DNA of 35,638 nucleotides from Candidatus Moraniibacteriota bacterium (GTDB lineage: Bacteria > Patescibacteriota > Minisyncoccia > Moranbacterales > UBA1568), in contig CAIOMK010000007.1 of the NCBI GenBank assembly GCA_903859375.1, positions 1 to 35,638 of the forward strand, given 5' to 3'. Position 1 is the first letter of the stretch. Each line of letters starts with the position of its first letter. The position numbers and the translations under genes are program-made. Under the pieces are notes generated by a model that saw only the letters and a program-made list of their open reading frames with translations, did not search any database and was not told the origin of the DNA. This document shows, piece after piece, positions 7,872-16,689 of this stretch.

Positions 7872-8897
7872 CTTACTGTCTCCCGACGTGACGGTGGGTG
7901 TGGGTGTGGGTGTGGCCACAGAGGCCGGTACCAGAGTTGTCGGGGTCGTGGGAGCGACCGGCGGAGGTGTCCAGTCCGTGTATGAGAAGAACGCCTTGTT
8001 CTCGGTACGAAGGTCTATATAGCGAAGCACGGAGCGCCTCTCGACCGGAATCTCTTTCTCCAGCACGAGCTTCAGGGAATCGATTGTCTTGTCCGGGTCG
8101 ATACCAAGGTTCACCAGGAGATCCCATCCCTGCTCCGTCGTGATACGCACCTCGTCGGACACGCGCGACGGGGAATGGAACGGGACGGTGATACCGATAT
8201 CTCCGCGATCGCGGATACTCCGCTCCAACAGCATGATCGAATGGGACGCCTTCACGGAAAGAAGCGGCTCCCCGACAGCCACAAGACGGGCACTCCCGTC
8301 GATGACGCGAAGCAGGAACGGCTCATTCTCAGGCGTCTCCGCGAATCGGGCATCCTGCGCGTTCCCGGCATCATCTACTAGGACACAGGAATTATTTGCA
8401 CACCACAACAGTATCCGGTCACGTTCGGAAATCTCGATATTCACCTTGTCCGGAAACTGTCGGGTGACGGAAGCGCTTTTGAGCTTCGGAAATTCAAGGA
8501 GCAGATCCCTTTCGATCGAAAAGGAAGGCATAAGGAAAAAATTGTCTCCCGGAAGGATTCGGAAACGTTTCCCGGACAGTCGGTCGCGGACAAAGGCGTC
8601 GATCCTCTCCGACGGGATGTCGTGATTGCCAGATATCGAGATCGTGCGTACGGTATGGAAATCGGAAAAGAAAAGAGTGAAAACGATAACGGCGATCACT
8701 ATGCCCCACAAGACGGTTATCCCCCACCCGATGCCGGAACCGGTTTGCTTTTCCCGGACAAGCAACGGTTTCCGAAGCTTCTTATCGGGAAGAAACGCTT
8801 CCCGAAACAGACTCTCTTTCGGGAGTTTTTTCAGCTTCCCGGGTTTCATGGCCGGTGTCACTTTTGTCGTATTGTCTTTTTTTTGTCGTGTGTTCAT
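7863..8897 (-). CDS. ftsQ: FtsQ-like cell division protein (POTRA domain, single TM)
   Basis: 344 aa; N-terminal basic region, TM helix, POTRA-like VRTISISGNHDIPSERIDAFV; FtsQ-type DKVNIEISERDRILLW. Confidence 0.75.
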   Translation of the reverse strand: MNTRQKKDNTTKVTPAMKPGKLKKLPKESLFREAFLPDKKLRKPLLVREKQTGSGIGWGITVLWGIVIAVIVFTLFFSDFHTVRTISISGNHDIPSERIDAFVRDRLSGKRFRILPGDNFFLMPSFSIERDLLLEFPKLKSASVTRQFPDKVNIEISERDRILLWCANNSCVLVDDAGNAQDARFAETPENEPFLLRVIDGSARLVAVGEPLLSVKASHSIMLLERSIRDRGDIGITVPFHSPSRVSDEVRITTEQGWDLLVNLGIDPDKTIDSLKLVLEKEIPVERRSVLRYIDLRTENKAFFSYTDWTPPPVAPTTPTTLVPASVATPTPTPTVTSGDSKKK

Positions 8898-8908
8898 TTC
8901 CCTTTCGA

Positions 8909-9808
8909 TCAGAATGCTACGAGAAACAGCCGGTCGATGAGCAATCGTGCATTCGCGTTGGTGTCCCGGAGCAAGCGCGTCGTTTTCTCGATCTCCTCAA
9001 GACGCCGATACAACAAAACGGTTTCCCTGACAGATGCGTCGAGTGGCTGTCTTTTCCTCAGGCCGGACGTCCACCATTCGAACAGATCGGCCGTCTCCAT
9101 CGGGGACACCGACAATTTCTCCGCATGGGCGATCCGTTCCGAAAAAGAAAGTGCCGATAGTTTGAACAACGGACGAAGCAGATCCTGTCGTTCGATGAAT
9201 TTTTCCGGATCCGTCACCGCACCGGCTATGATACCCGGCCGGCCGAGCGTATAAAAGAACTGCGCTATCGGCGTCTTCCCTTCCGGAATCGACACTCCCA
9301 TGTTCGCCGACATGACGCTTTCCGGAATCAACGAGAACGGCACCCGGAACATGCGGGAGACCACCGTGTCCCGAAGCGCGCCGGGACGTGACACGATAAG
9401 GATGAGTATGGAGGTCGTGTTCGGTTCCTCAAGCGTCTTCAGAAGCGCATTCTGTGCGTTCTCATTCATCCGGTCGGCGTCATCGATCAAGACGACACGC
9501 CGTTTCGACTCCGCCGGAAAACGGCTCAGGAACAGACCGACTTCACGGACATCCTCGACGAATATTCCTTTTTTTGCATTCTTCCCCTTCTTTGCATTCT
9601 TTCTCACATGCGGGACGACCAGGAGAAAATCCTGTTTCAGCGACGGGTCCCCGTTCGGACAACCGAGGAGCGATGCGGCGAACTCACGTGCCACCAGGCT
9701 TTTCCCGACCCCTTCGGGACCGGAAAACAGAAACGCATGATGCGGAAGCATCCCGGAAGCAATCCTTCCGAGCAATTTCCTCGTGTGTTCATGTCCTATG
9801 ATATCCAT
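8909..9808 (-). CDS. holB: DNA polymerase III delta-prime subunit
   Basis: 299 aa; MDIIGHEHTRKLLGRIASGMLPHHAFLFSGPEGVGKSLVAREFA Walker A, RRVVLIDDADRMNENAQNALLKTLEEP. Confidence 0.9.
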   Translation of the reverse strand: MDIIGHEHTRKLLGRIASGMLPHHAFLFSGPEGVGKSLVAREFAASLLGCPNGDPSLKQDFLLVVPHVRKNAKKGKNAKKGIFVEDVREVGLFLSRFPAESKRRVVLIDDADRMNENAQNALLKTLEEPNTTSILILIVSRPGALRDTVVSRMFRVPFSLIPESVMSANMGVSIPEGKTPIAQFFYTLGRPGIIAGAVTDPEKFIERQDLLRPLFKLSALSFSERIAHAEKLSVSPMETADLFEWWTSGLRKRQPLDASVRETVLLYRRLEEIEKTTRLLRDTNANARLLIDRLFLVAF

Positions 9809-9821
9809 GTCTCGTATCGGT

Positions 9822-10961
9822 TCATTTCAAATGATCGGCTTCCCCTTTCCGGACCGTGTCGCGCCATGCCTCGAGGAAACGCGCCTCGGAAAACCGTCCG
9901 GCCGCGTCCTTGTCCGCGTCATAGGCCGGCTCCCCGCGATCGAGGAATCGTCGAACCGCATCGGCAAGCACTTCCGGTGTCGCCGCACCGAAAAATTCTC
10001 CCGTCCGACCCTCTTGTACGATTTCCATGGTCCCGCCCTTTCCGAGCGCGATGACCGGTGTTCCGAACGAGACGGCCTCCGCGGCTGCCATCCCGAAGTC
10101 CTCTTCCGAAGGGACGATGACCGCTTTGGCACGGCGATAGAGCGAGACCAGTTCGGCATCGTCGACACCGCCGAGGAAAGAGATATTCCCTTCCGCAAGC
10201 GATTCGAACCGATTGCGTTCCCTTCCTTCACCCACTATGCGAAGCGGGAGCCTGAGTTTGTTGAATGCCTCGATCGCGACGTCGATCCCCTTGCTCGCAG
10301 TGAGTCGGGAAACGACCAGGAAGAAATCCTCGCGGGCCGGTTTCTTTTCCTTGTTGCTGGTCAGTGTCACCGGAGGATGTATCACGACGGAGTCGCGACG
10401 ATAGTACTTTTCCGCCCGCGCCCGAGTGTATTCCGAATTGGAAATAAGGACATCCGGCCGATCGGCGGCCTCACGATCCCATACCCGGAGATACGACAGG
10501 AGGATACGGCCGAAAAACCGTCGGATTCCGCCCGCACGGACGACATCGAGGTATTGCTCGTTCGCATCCCACAACAGGCGCATAGGCGAATGCAGATAGG
10601 CTATATGAAGCGTGCGCAACCGTGTCACGATTCCCTTGGACCATGCGCCGGACGACGAGATGACGATATCGAATTCACGGAGGTCGAGCGCTTCGGCCGC
10701 GACCGGATACAGCGGGAGCAGCCACCGATATCGCTTCCGGATGAAACGGGGAAGTTTCTGCAGAAATGACGTCCGTATTTCCCGACCGGCGAACCGACCG
10801 TTCATCACATCACCGTCATAGAGAAGCGTATAGATAGGCGCCTCGGGGTCGAGCTTCACGAGACTTTCGAGGACCCGTTCCGCCCCGCCATACGCCACGA
10901 GAAAATCATGGACGAATGCGACCTTCTTCTCGACCTTCTTCTGTGGAGAGAGCTGTTTCAT
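9822..10961 (-). CDS. Glycosyltransferase family 4 (GT-B)
   Basis: 379 aa; KVAFVHDFLVAYGGAERVLESL; ISFLGGVDDAELVSLYRRAKAVIVPSEEDFGMAAAEAVSFGTPVIA. Confidence 0.9.
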   Translation of the reverse strand: MKQLSPQKKVEKKVAFVHDFLVAYGGAERVLESLVKLDPEAPIYTLLYDGDVMNGRFAGREIRTSFLQKLPRFIRKRYRWLLPLYPVAAEALDLREFDIVISSSGAWSKGIVTRLRTLHIAYLHSPMRLLWDANEQYLDVVRAGGIRRFFGRILLSYLRVWDREAADRPDVLISNSEYTRARAEKYYRRDSVVIHPPVTLTSNKEKKPAREDFFLVVSRLTASKGIDVAIEAFNKLRLPLRIVGEGRERNRFESLAEGNISFLGGVDDAELVSLYRRAKAVIVPSEEDFGMAAAEAVSFGTPVIALGKGGTMEIVQEGRTGEFFGAATPEVLADAVRRFLDRGEPAYDADKDAAGRFSEARFLEAWRDTVRKGEADHLK

Positions 10962-11019
10962 TGCTTCATTGTTTCATTGTTCGGAAACGGCTGCGGCGTA
11001 CCGGAAACGACTAGCGTAT

Positions 11020-12147
11020 TCAACGTCGTATCAGTGCGGCGATTTCATCCGCACAAACGCCCCAATCAAACCGATCGGCGTTCGTTTCGCCTTTTTTTAT
11101 TATAGCACTTCGAACCGCCGGCTCGGAAAGGACTTCCCCTATCCGGAGAGCGATGGACTCGACAGACAAGGGATCCGCATACAGTGCCCCGTCACCGCCT
11201 ATTTCCGGCAAAGAGGAGCTATCGGACGTCACAACGGGTATACCCACCGCCTGAGCTTCGACAACCGGCAATCCGAACCCTTCATAAAGCGACGGGAATA
11301 CGAAAACATCCGCATTTCGAAGGAGTGATCCCTTTTCCTCTTCGCACACGTATCCTTTCTCGATGATCTCATCTTGAAAGTCCGACGCCTCGATCGCGTT
11401 CTTCACGTCCTCATATCCATACCCCGGTTTCCCCACGAGCACGAGCCTGTGCGGTATGCCGTTTCTCTTTTTTAAGATATCGAATGCCTCGACGATCCGT
11501 CTCACATTCTTGCGTTCCTCGATCCGCCCGACAAACAGCAGATACGGCTTTTCGATTTCCGATTCCTTGTTTTCAATTTCATTCTTCGTTCCCCGTTCCC
11601 GTGTTTCGATGTGTGACGTGTGACTTTTGACGTGTGACTCCTCCTCCGGCTTCCCCTCATACACCACCCGGATCTTCCCTTCCGTAACGCCGTAGAGGCT
11701 CATCAGATCACGTTTCGTGTTCTCCGATACCGCGATGACCGTCTCCGCGACACGGCATGAGAACCGGATGACGGCACGCATATACAGCCGGTCCCACGAG
11801 GAATAACTTTCCGGAGAGCATTCATATTCGAGCCCGTGCACGGTCACGACCGAGCGACCCGGATGGATGAACGGAATCGTATGGGCCGGGACGAACAGCA
11901 CGTCGGGACGATGGAGAAGCATCTCGATCGACAGACGGATATGTGTCCAGAACCTCGGAGACCGAAGCGTCCGGACCTGCCACGATGCGGGCAATTCGAA
12001 ATCGGGACCCCGGCCTTCCTGGACATACAAAATCACCCGTTCATCTTTGAGCGGGTCACGCAGATGCGAGATGACCTGATACGCATATTCCTCAATGCCC
12101 GTCCTGTTCCGCAGGAATGCCCGCGACGCGTCGATTCCGATAACCAT
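11020..12147 (-). CDS. Glycosyltransferase family 4 (GT-B)
   Basis: ORF track start 12267 overlaps mreB; the likely start is Met at 12147 (MVIGIDASRAFLRNRTGIEEYAYQ). Conserved PYLLFVGRIEERKNVRRIVEAF and VFVFPSLYEGFGLPVVEAQAVGIPVV. Confidence 0.9.
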   Translation of the reverse strand: MVIGIDASRAFLRNRTGIEEYAYQVISHLRDPLKDERVILYVQEGRGPDFELPASWQVRTLRSPRFWTHIRLSIEMLLHRPDVLFVPAHTIPFIHPGRSVVTVHGLEYECSPESYSSWDRLYMRAVIRFSCRVAETVIAVSENTKRDLMSLYGVTEGKIRVVYEGKPEEESHVKSHTSHIETRERGTKNEIENKESEIEKPYLLFVGRIEERKNVRRIVEAFDILKKRNGIPHRLVLVGKPGYGYEDVKNAIEASDFQDEIIEKGYVCEEEKGSLLRNADVFVFPSLYEGFGLPVVEAQAVGIPVVTSDSSSLPEIGGDGALYADPLSVESIALRIGEVLSEPAVRSAIIKKGETNADRFDWGVCADEIAALIRR

Positions 12148-12169
12148 ATCAGTCGGCAGATAACAATCT

Positions 12170-13183
12170 TTATTTCCCGAGCATGATACTCCGTTTGTAT
12201 GCCTCGAGATTCTCAAGCACGATGCCGGTACCGCGTGCGACGCAGAATGCCGGATCGTCCGCGACATAGCACGGCACGCCTATCATCTTGCTGATCAGCT
12301 GGTCGAGAAAACGGAGTTGGGACGTCCCTCCAGACAACACCATGCCCTTGTCCATAATATCCGCCGAAAGCTCCGGCGGCGTCTCCTGCAAGACCTGCTT
12401 CACGACATTGATGATTTCCCGGAGTTCATCTTGGATCGCTTCCGTCACCTCGTTCGAGGAAATAGTCACCGTCCGGGGAAGTCCTCCCATGAGATCCCGT
12501 CCGCGGATGTCCATATGATCCTCCTTGACCTGCGCGATCGCCGCACCGATCTTTATCTTGAGATCTTCCGCCGTCCGCTCGCCGATCGCGAGGCTGTATT
12601 TCCGTTTGATATAGTCCGATATGGCAAGGTCGATCCGGTTCCCACCGACACGTGCCGATGCCGACGCAACCACACCGCCGAGCGAGATGACCGCGATCTC
12701 GGACGTGCCTCCGCCGATATTGATGATCATGTTCCCCTGTGCGGTATGGATCGGGATGCCCGCACCGATCGCCGCGAGGATAGGTTCTTTCACGACATAG
12801 GCCGCGCGTGCGCCTGCCTTGTTCGCCGCGTCGATGACCGCCCGACGCTCGGTCGAGGTGACGCCGGCGGGGATGGACAGCACCACTTCCGGCCGGATGA
12901 GTCGGAATCGTCCGGAAACTTTCTGTATGAAATAACGGAGCATCGCCTCGGTCACACGATAGTCGGCGATCGCCCCGTCCCGAAGCGGTTGGCACGCGAT
13001 GATGGAATCAGGCGTCCGCCCGATCATCTCCTTCGCTTCGTTGCCGACGGCGAGTACCTTGTTCTCGAAGACCGAGACCGCCACAACGGACGGTTCATTC
13101 ACGACGACGCCTTTCCCCGGCACGAACACGAGCGTATTCGCGGTTCCGAGGTCTATGCCGATTTTTCTCACGAATGGATTCAT
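12170..13183 (-). CDS. mreB: Rod shape-determining protein MreB
   Basis: 337 aa; IGIDLGTANTLVFVPGKGVVVNEPSVVAV, INIGGGTSEIAVISLGGVV. Confidence 0.97.
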   Translation of the reverse strand: MNPFVRKIGIDLGTANTLVFVPGKGVVVNEPSVVAVSVFENKVLAVGNEAKEMIGRTPDSIIACQPLRDGAIADYRVTEAMLRYFIQKVSGRFRLIRPEVVLSIPAGVTSTERRAVIDAANKAGARAAYVVKEPILAAIGAGIPIHTAQGNMIINIGGGTSEIAVISLGGVVASASARVGGNRIDLAISDYIKRKYSLAIGERTAEDLKIKIGAAIAQVKEDHMDIRGRDLMGGLPRTVTISSNEVTEAIQDELREIINVVKQVLQETPPELSADIMDKGMVLSGGTSQLRFLDQLISKMIGVPCYVADDPAFCVARGTGIVLENLEAYKRSIMLGK

Positions 13184-13274
13184 AAGATATCACGTGAAAA
13201 ACACGCTGTGAAAAGTAAAAATAATCGTGTCCGATACATACCGGACGCCTCATTTTTCGTTTTATTTTTGTCTG

Positions 13275-14537
13275 TTACGCATCGACGCGCCTGATGTCCG
13301 CTCCGAGCGCCGAGAGTCTCTCCTCTATCCGCTCATATCCGCGGTCGACCTGGTAGATGTCCTCGATGACGGTCTTGCCTTCGGCCACGAGTGCCGCGAT
13401 GATGAGTGCCGCTCCGGCCCGGAGGTCGTAACTGCGGATCGTCGTCCCCCGAAGTTTCGCCGGCCCGCGGAACCGTACCTGATGAGGATTCAATACCGTC
13501 GCATGTGCCCGCATCTTCTCGAGCTCCGCCACATAATTGAAGCGCCCCTCGAAAACGGTATCGAACAGAAGGGTCTCCCCATCGGCCAGTGCCGAAAGGA
13601 CGCCGAACGGCGCCTGCACGTCCGACGGTATGCCGGGATAGGTTCGGGTATCGATCTTCGACACCGCGACGAGCTTCTTGGCCGGGACGACTGTGATGGA
13701 TTCGCCCTCGATACGGAAGTCCGCACCGAACTCGCGGAGTTTCTCGAGTATGATATCGAGATGATGCTCGTGCGCGTTCCGCACGGTGATCGGACTCCCG
13801 GTCGCGACACCGAGGACGAGAAAGGTTGCCGCCTCGTTCGCATCCGATATGACCGTGTGCTCGGCGCCGGACAGGTGATCGGTGCCTTCGATCTCGATCA
13901 CATGCGTCCCGAGTCCGGACACCTTCGCGCCCATCTTCCGCAGAAATTTTCCGAGGTCCTCCACATGCGGTTCCGCGGCCGCGACACGGATGATCGTCTT
14001 TCCGGGCATCCCCGCCGCGAGCATCATCGCATTCTCGGTCGCCGTCACGGACAGCTCCCGCAATGCGATCTCCCCCGGTTTCCGCCCGGTCGCGTCGATA
14101 CGGTATTCTTTGCCGTCGCCCTCGATCTCCACGCCGAGTTTCCGAAGCGCGTCGAAGTGTGTCCCCACGGGACGTGCGCCGATGACACATCCGCCCGGAT
14201 GCGCGAGCGTGAACAGACCGAAACGCGCCGAGAGCGATCCGAGCAACAGTATCGAGGAGCGGATCTTCTTCACGGGCGTCACGTCCATCTTGGACGGATC
14301 CACATCCTTCGGGGTCACCGCGACAGTCCGTTCATCGCGCCACTCGACCGTCACACCCATACTTTCAAGAATTTCAAGCAACCGAAACACGTCCTCGATA
14401 CGCGGTACGTTTCCTATAACGCTCGTTTCGGCAGAGAGAAGCGTCGCTGCCAGGACAGGCAGTGCCGCGTTCTTTGAACCACGCACGTCGATAGCTCCGG
14501 AAAGCCTTTTTCCACCTTCTATTTCGAATCGTTCCAT
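13275..14537 (-). CDS. murA: UDP-N-acetylglucosamine 1-carboxyvinyltransferase
   Basis: ORF track start 14573; better start MERFEIEGGKRLSGAIDVRGSKNAALPVLAATLL at 14537. Active-site loop HPGGCVIGARPVGTHF keeps the Cys. Confidence 0.96.
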   Translation of the reverse strand: MERFEIEGGKRLSGAIDVRGSKNAALPVLAATLLSAETSVIGNVPRIEDVFRLLEILESMGVTVEWRDERTVAVTPKDVDPSKMDVTPVKKIRSSILLLGSLSARFGLFTLAHPGGCVIGARPVGTHFDALRKLGVEIEGDGKEYRIDATGRKPGEIALRELSVTATENAMMLAAGMPGKTIIRVAAAEPHVEDLGKFLRKMGAKVSGLGTHVIEIEGTDHLSGAEHTVISDANEAATFLVLGVATGSPITVRNAHEHHLDIILEKLREFGADFRIEGESITVVPAKKLVAVSKIDTRTYPGIPSDVQAPFGVLSALADGETLLFDTVFEGRFNYVAELEKMRAHATVLNPHQVRFRGPAKLRGTTIRSYDLRAGAALIIAALVAEGKTVIEDIYQVDRGYERIEERLSALGADIRRVDA

Positions 14538-14614
14538 AGGTATAATTCTAGCCCAATATTCGGTTTCAGGCAAGAAAAATAGCCTCAGAAAGCCTTAACG
14601 ACTTTCCACAAAAA

Positions 14615-14642
14615 AAGAAGAACCCTCAATGGGGTTCTTCTT
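14615..14642 (-). terminator. Intrinsic terminator
   Basis: Minus strand AAGAAGAACCC-CATTGA-GGGTTCTTCTT followed by TTTTT. Confidence 0.85.
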
Positions 14643-14812
14643 GTATTCGTGTCTGCCGGGAGCACAAGGCTGCCGTGCAGGAGGAAAGAGGATTCATTCC
14701 TGTGAATTTTGTGTTTGTTTTTGTTTTTCTTTTTTAAAAGTGCTTTTTTCCGTTTTTAGACGGAAGGGAATTTTCGGAATCCGAACGCTCTCTTCCACCG
14801 ACAACGGCATCG

Positions 14813-15598
14813 TCAGGAAAGGTATACTCCATCACGCGTCTCATGGGACAGGACCAGGTGCATCAGGAGGGATATCACGACGACCTGAGCCAGTGTGAAA
14901 ACGACTGTCGATATCAGCTCCACGAATCCGTAACGGTTCTCGGTTTCCGTTTTGGCGAACACATCGATATTCGTCAGGGCGCTGCTTGAGATCGATCCGA
15001 CACTGCCGCCGGAAAACAGGCCGTCGGACTGACGTTCATCGGAAGTTCCTGAGACGGACGGTATTCCCCCTTTGCAAAGAGTGAGGGCGTCTTCTTTGGT
15101 AAGCTTGGTCGCGACCTCACGTCCCGACCGTGTCCCGAACATCGCGACGACGATCATCGTTTCGCGTCCTTCGAAATATGTCTTCTTCACCGCCATACCG
15201 ATTTCACTGAATCGCGGGTCAAGAATATTCTGACAATGTTTCTCACTCTGCATCCACGCGACATGTTCGCTTGTCGGATCATTGAAATGAATGGCGAGAT
15301 TCTCACCAGCATAATGATATTCATATCCGACCTTGTCCATGAAGGACCACGGAGTGAGACCGGTAGGAGACGTGTGGGCAAAGTATCCGCCCTTCTCCAT
15401 GTCGGAGAGCTTCGTCGCCGCAGCCCATTCGAGAGAGGTATTCACCGTAAGTTCGGCGATACCACGCTGCTTCCGTTCCTGGTTCGTGAGCGCAAGCTCC
15501 GCTTCGATCCACGGAGACTGTCCGCCGGATGCGAAAGCCGCACTTGTCGGGACAAGCAGGATCGCGATAATACTGGTTATAAGGATGGACCGTTTCAT
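14813..15598 (-). CDS. Secreted/anchored CAP (SCP-like) domain protein
   Basis: 261 aa; signal peptide; LALTNQERKQRGIAELTVNTSLEWAAATKLSDMEKGGYFAHTSPTGLTPWSFM, YAGENLAIHFNDPTSEHVAWMQSEKHCQNILDPRFSEIGMAV; C-terminal TM helix. Confidence 0.92.
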   Translation of the reverse strand: MKRSILITSIIAILLVPTSAAFASGGQSPWIEAELALTNQERKQRGIAELTVNTSLEWAAATKLSDMEKGGYFAHTSPTGLTPWSFMDKVGYEYHYAGENLAIHFNDPTSEHVAWMQSEKHCQNILDPRFSEIGMAVKKTYFEGRETMIVVAMFGTRSGREVATKLTKEDALTLCKGGIPSVSGTSDERQSDGLFSGGSVGSISSSALTNIDVFAKTETENRYGFVELISTVVFTLAQVVVISLLMHLVLSHETRDGVYLS

Positions 15599-15623
15599 AC
15601 GTTTGTTTCGGTATAAAGAAGGA

Positions 15624-15657
15624 AAAGCGGGTGTTCCACACTGGAAACACCCGCTTT
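15624..15657 (-). terminator. Strong hairpin with T-rich tail, terminator-like, in the putative 5' UTR of the CAP gene
   Basis: AAAGCGGGTGTT/AACACCCGCTTT 12-bp stem; on the minus strand followed by TCCTTCTTT. Confidence 0.7.
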
Positions 15658-15675
15658 CTTCTCACTCACAGGTCT

Positions 15676-15704
15676 ATTATAGCACGAAAAAACGACTCGG
15701 TCAA
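15676..15704 (-). promoter_or_regulatory. Putative promoter for the CAP-domain gene (TTGACC-N17-TATAAT)
   Basis: Minus strand TTGACC (15699-15704), 17 nt, TATAAT (15676-15681); -35 overlaps the trxB stop codon. Confidence 0.7.
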
Positions 15705-16657
15705 TCACCCATATCCGTTTTGCTTTTTCCGGCGGTACCGTTCTTCACGAAGTCGTATGCCGAAAGTGCGGCGACGGCACCCTGACCGGCGGAAATATTG
15801 TTTTGCCGGTACGGCATATCCGTCACATCGCCGGCGGAGAAAATGCCGGGTCGTGATGTCGCGAACGTCCGGGCATCGACGACGATCTCACCGGACCGAT
15901 TGCATTCGACTGTTTCCCGAATCATTTCCGCATTCGGTATCATTCCGATTTCCACGAAGACACCGGAACAGGGAAGTTCTTTTTTTTCTCCGCATGCAAG
16001 GTCCTCATATCGGAGTGCGGTGACTTTCCGTTCACCTATTATTTCCTCGGACTTCGCGAGTCGCACGGCGGTGACTTTGTCGGATGCAAGGACACGATCC
16101 TGCAAGACGGCGTCGGCGGTGAAGTCGGGATCGAGAGTCAGCACGGTGACATCCGTCGCGTACGGCAACAGATCTTCGACTGCCTCGAACGCGCTGTTGC
16201 CTCCGCCCACTACCGCAACCGTCTTGTTGCGGAAGAACGGTGCGTCGCAGGTCGAACAGTATGCGACCCCTTTGCCCCGGAACGTTTCTTCTCCGGGCAC
16301 ACCGAGTGGCCGATGCCGGACGCCGGATGCGACGATGACCGACTTCGCGAGGAAGACCTCCCCTGTCTCCGTCTCAACGGCAAATGAGCCGTCCGAATGT
16401 TCCCGGACCGACATCACCGTCTCATCCATCCGAAGGTCGATTCCTTCCTGCGCACGCAGATGAGACTCGAGGCGCTCAGCGAATTCCGTGCCGGAAATCG
16501 ATTCCGTGCCGATCCAATTGTCTATCGTCGCCGATACCGACGACGATCCGCCGATCGATTTTGCGACCATGAGCGCACGCATTTTTTTACGTGCGACATA
16601 GATGCCGGCGGAAACGCCGGCAGGACCACCACCTATGATGATGACATCGTAGAGCAT
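15701..16657 (-). CDS. trxB: Thioredoxin reductase
   Basis: 318 aa; IIIGGGPAGVSAGIYVARKK, redox motif CSTCD, VAVVGGGNSAFEAVEDLL, IFSAGDVTDMPYRQ. Confidence 0.93.
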   Translation of the reverse strand: MLYDVIIIGGGPAGVSAGIYVARKKMRALMVAKSIGGSSSVSATIDNWIGTESISGTEFAERLESHLRAQEGIDLRMDETVMSVREHSDGSFAVETETGEVFLAKSVIVASGVRHRPLGVPGEETFRGKGVAYCSTCDAPFFRNKTVAVVGGGNSAFEAVEDLLPYATDVTVLTLDPDFTADAVLQDRVLASDKVTAVRLAKSEEIIGERKVTALRYEDLACGEKKELPCSGVFVEIGMIPNAEMIRETVECNRSGEIVVDARTFATSRPGIFSAGDVTDMPYRQNNISAGQGAVAALSAYDFVKNGTAGKSKTDMGD

Positions 16658-16689
16658 AAGTATATCCGTAACGGATCGACACGCCGCGT

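Noticed and set aside
9783-10769. 328-aa + strand ORF opposite the glycosyltransferase
   Set aside because: Antisense shadow ORF of a conserved gene.
11099-11104. TATAAT on the minus strand as a promoter for the downstream glycosyltransferase
   Set aside because: Lies inside coding sequence with no convincing -35; kept as unproven.
12317-14477. Long + strand ORFs opposite mreB and murA (325 and 416 aa)
   Set aside because: Antisense frames kept open by codon bias of well-supported minus-strand genes; composition is Arg/Asp/His-rich and no family is recognisable.
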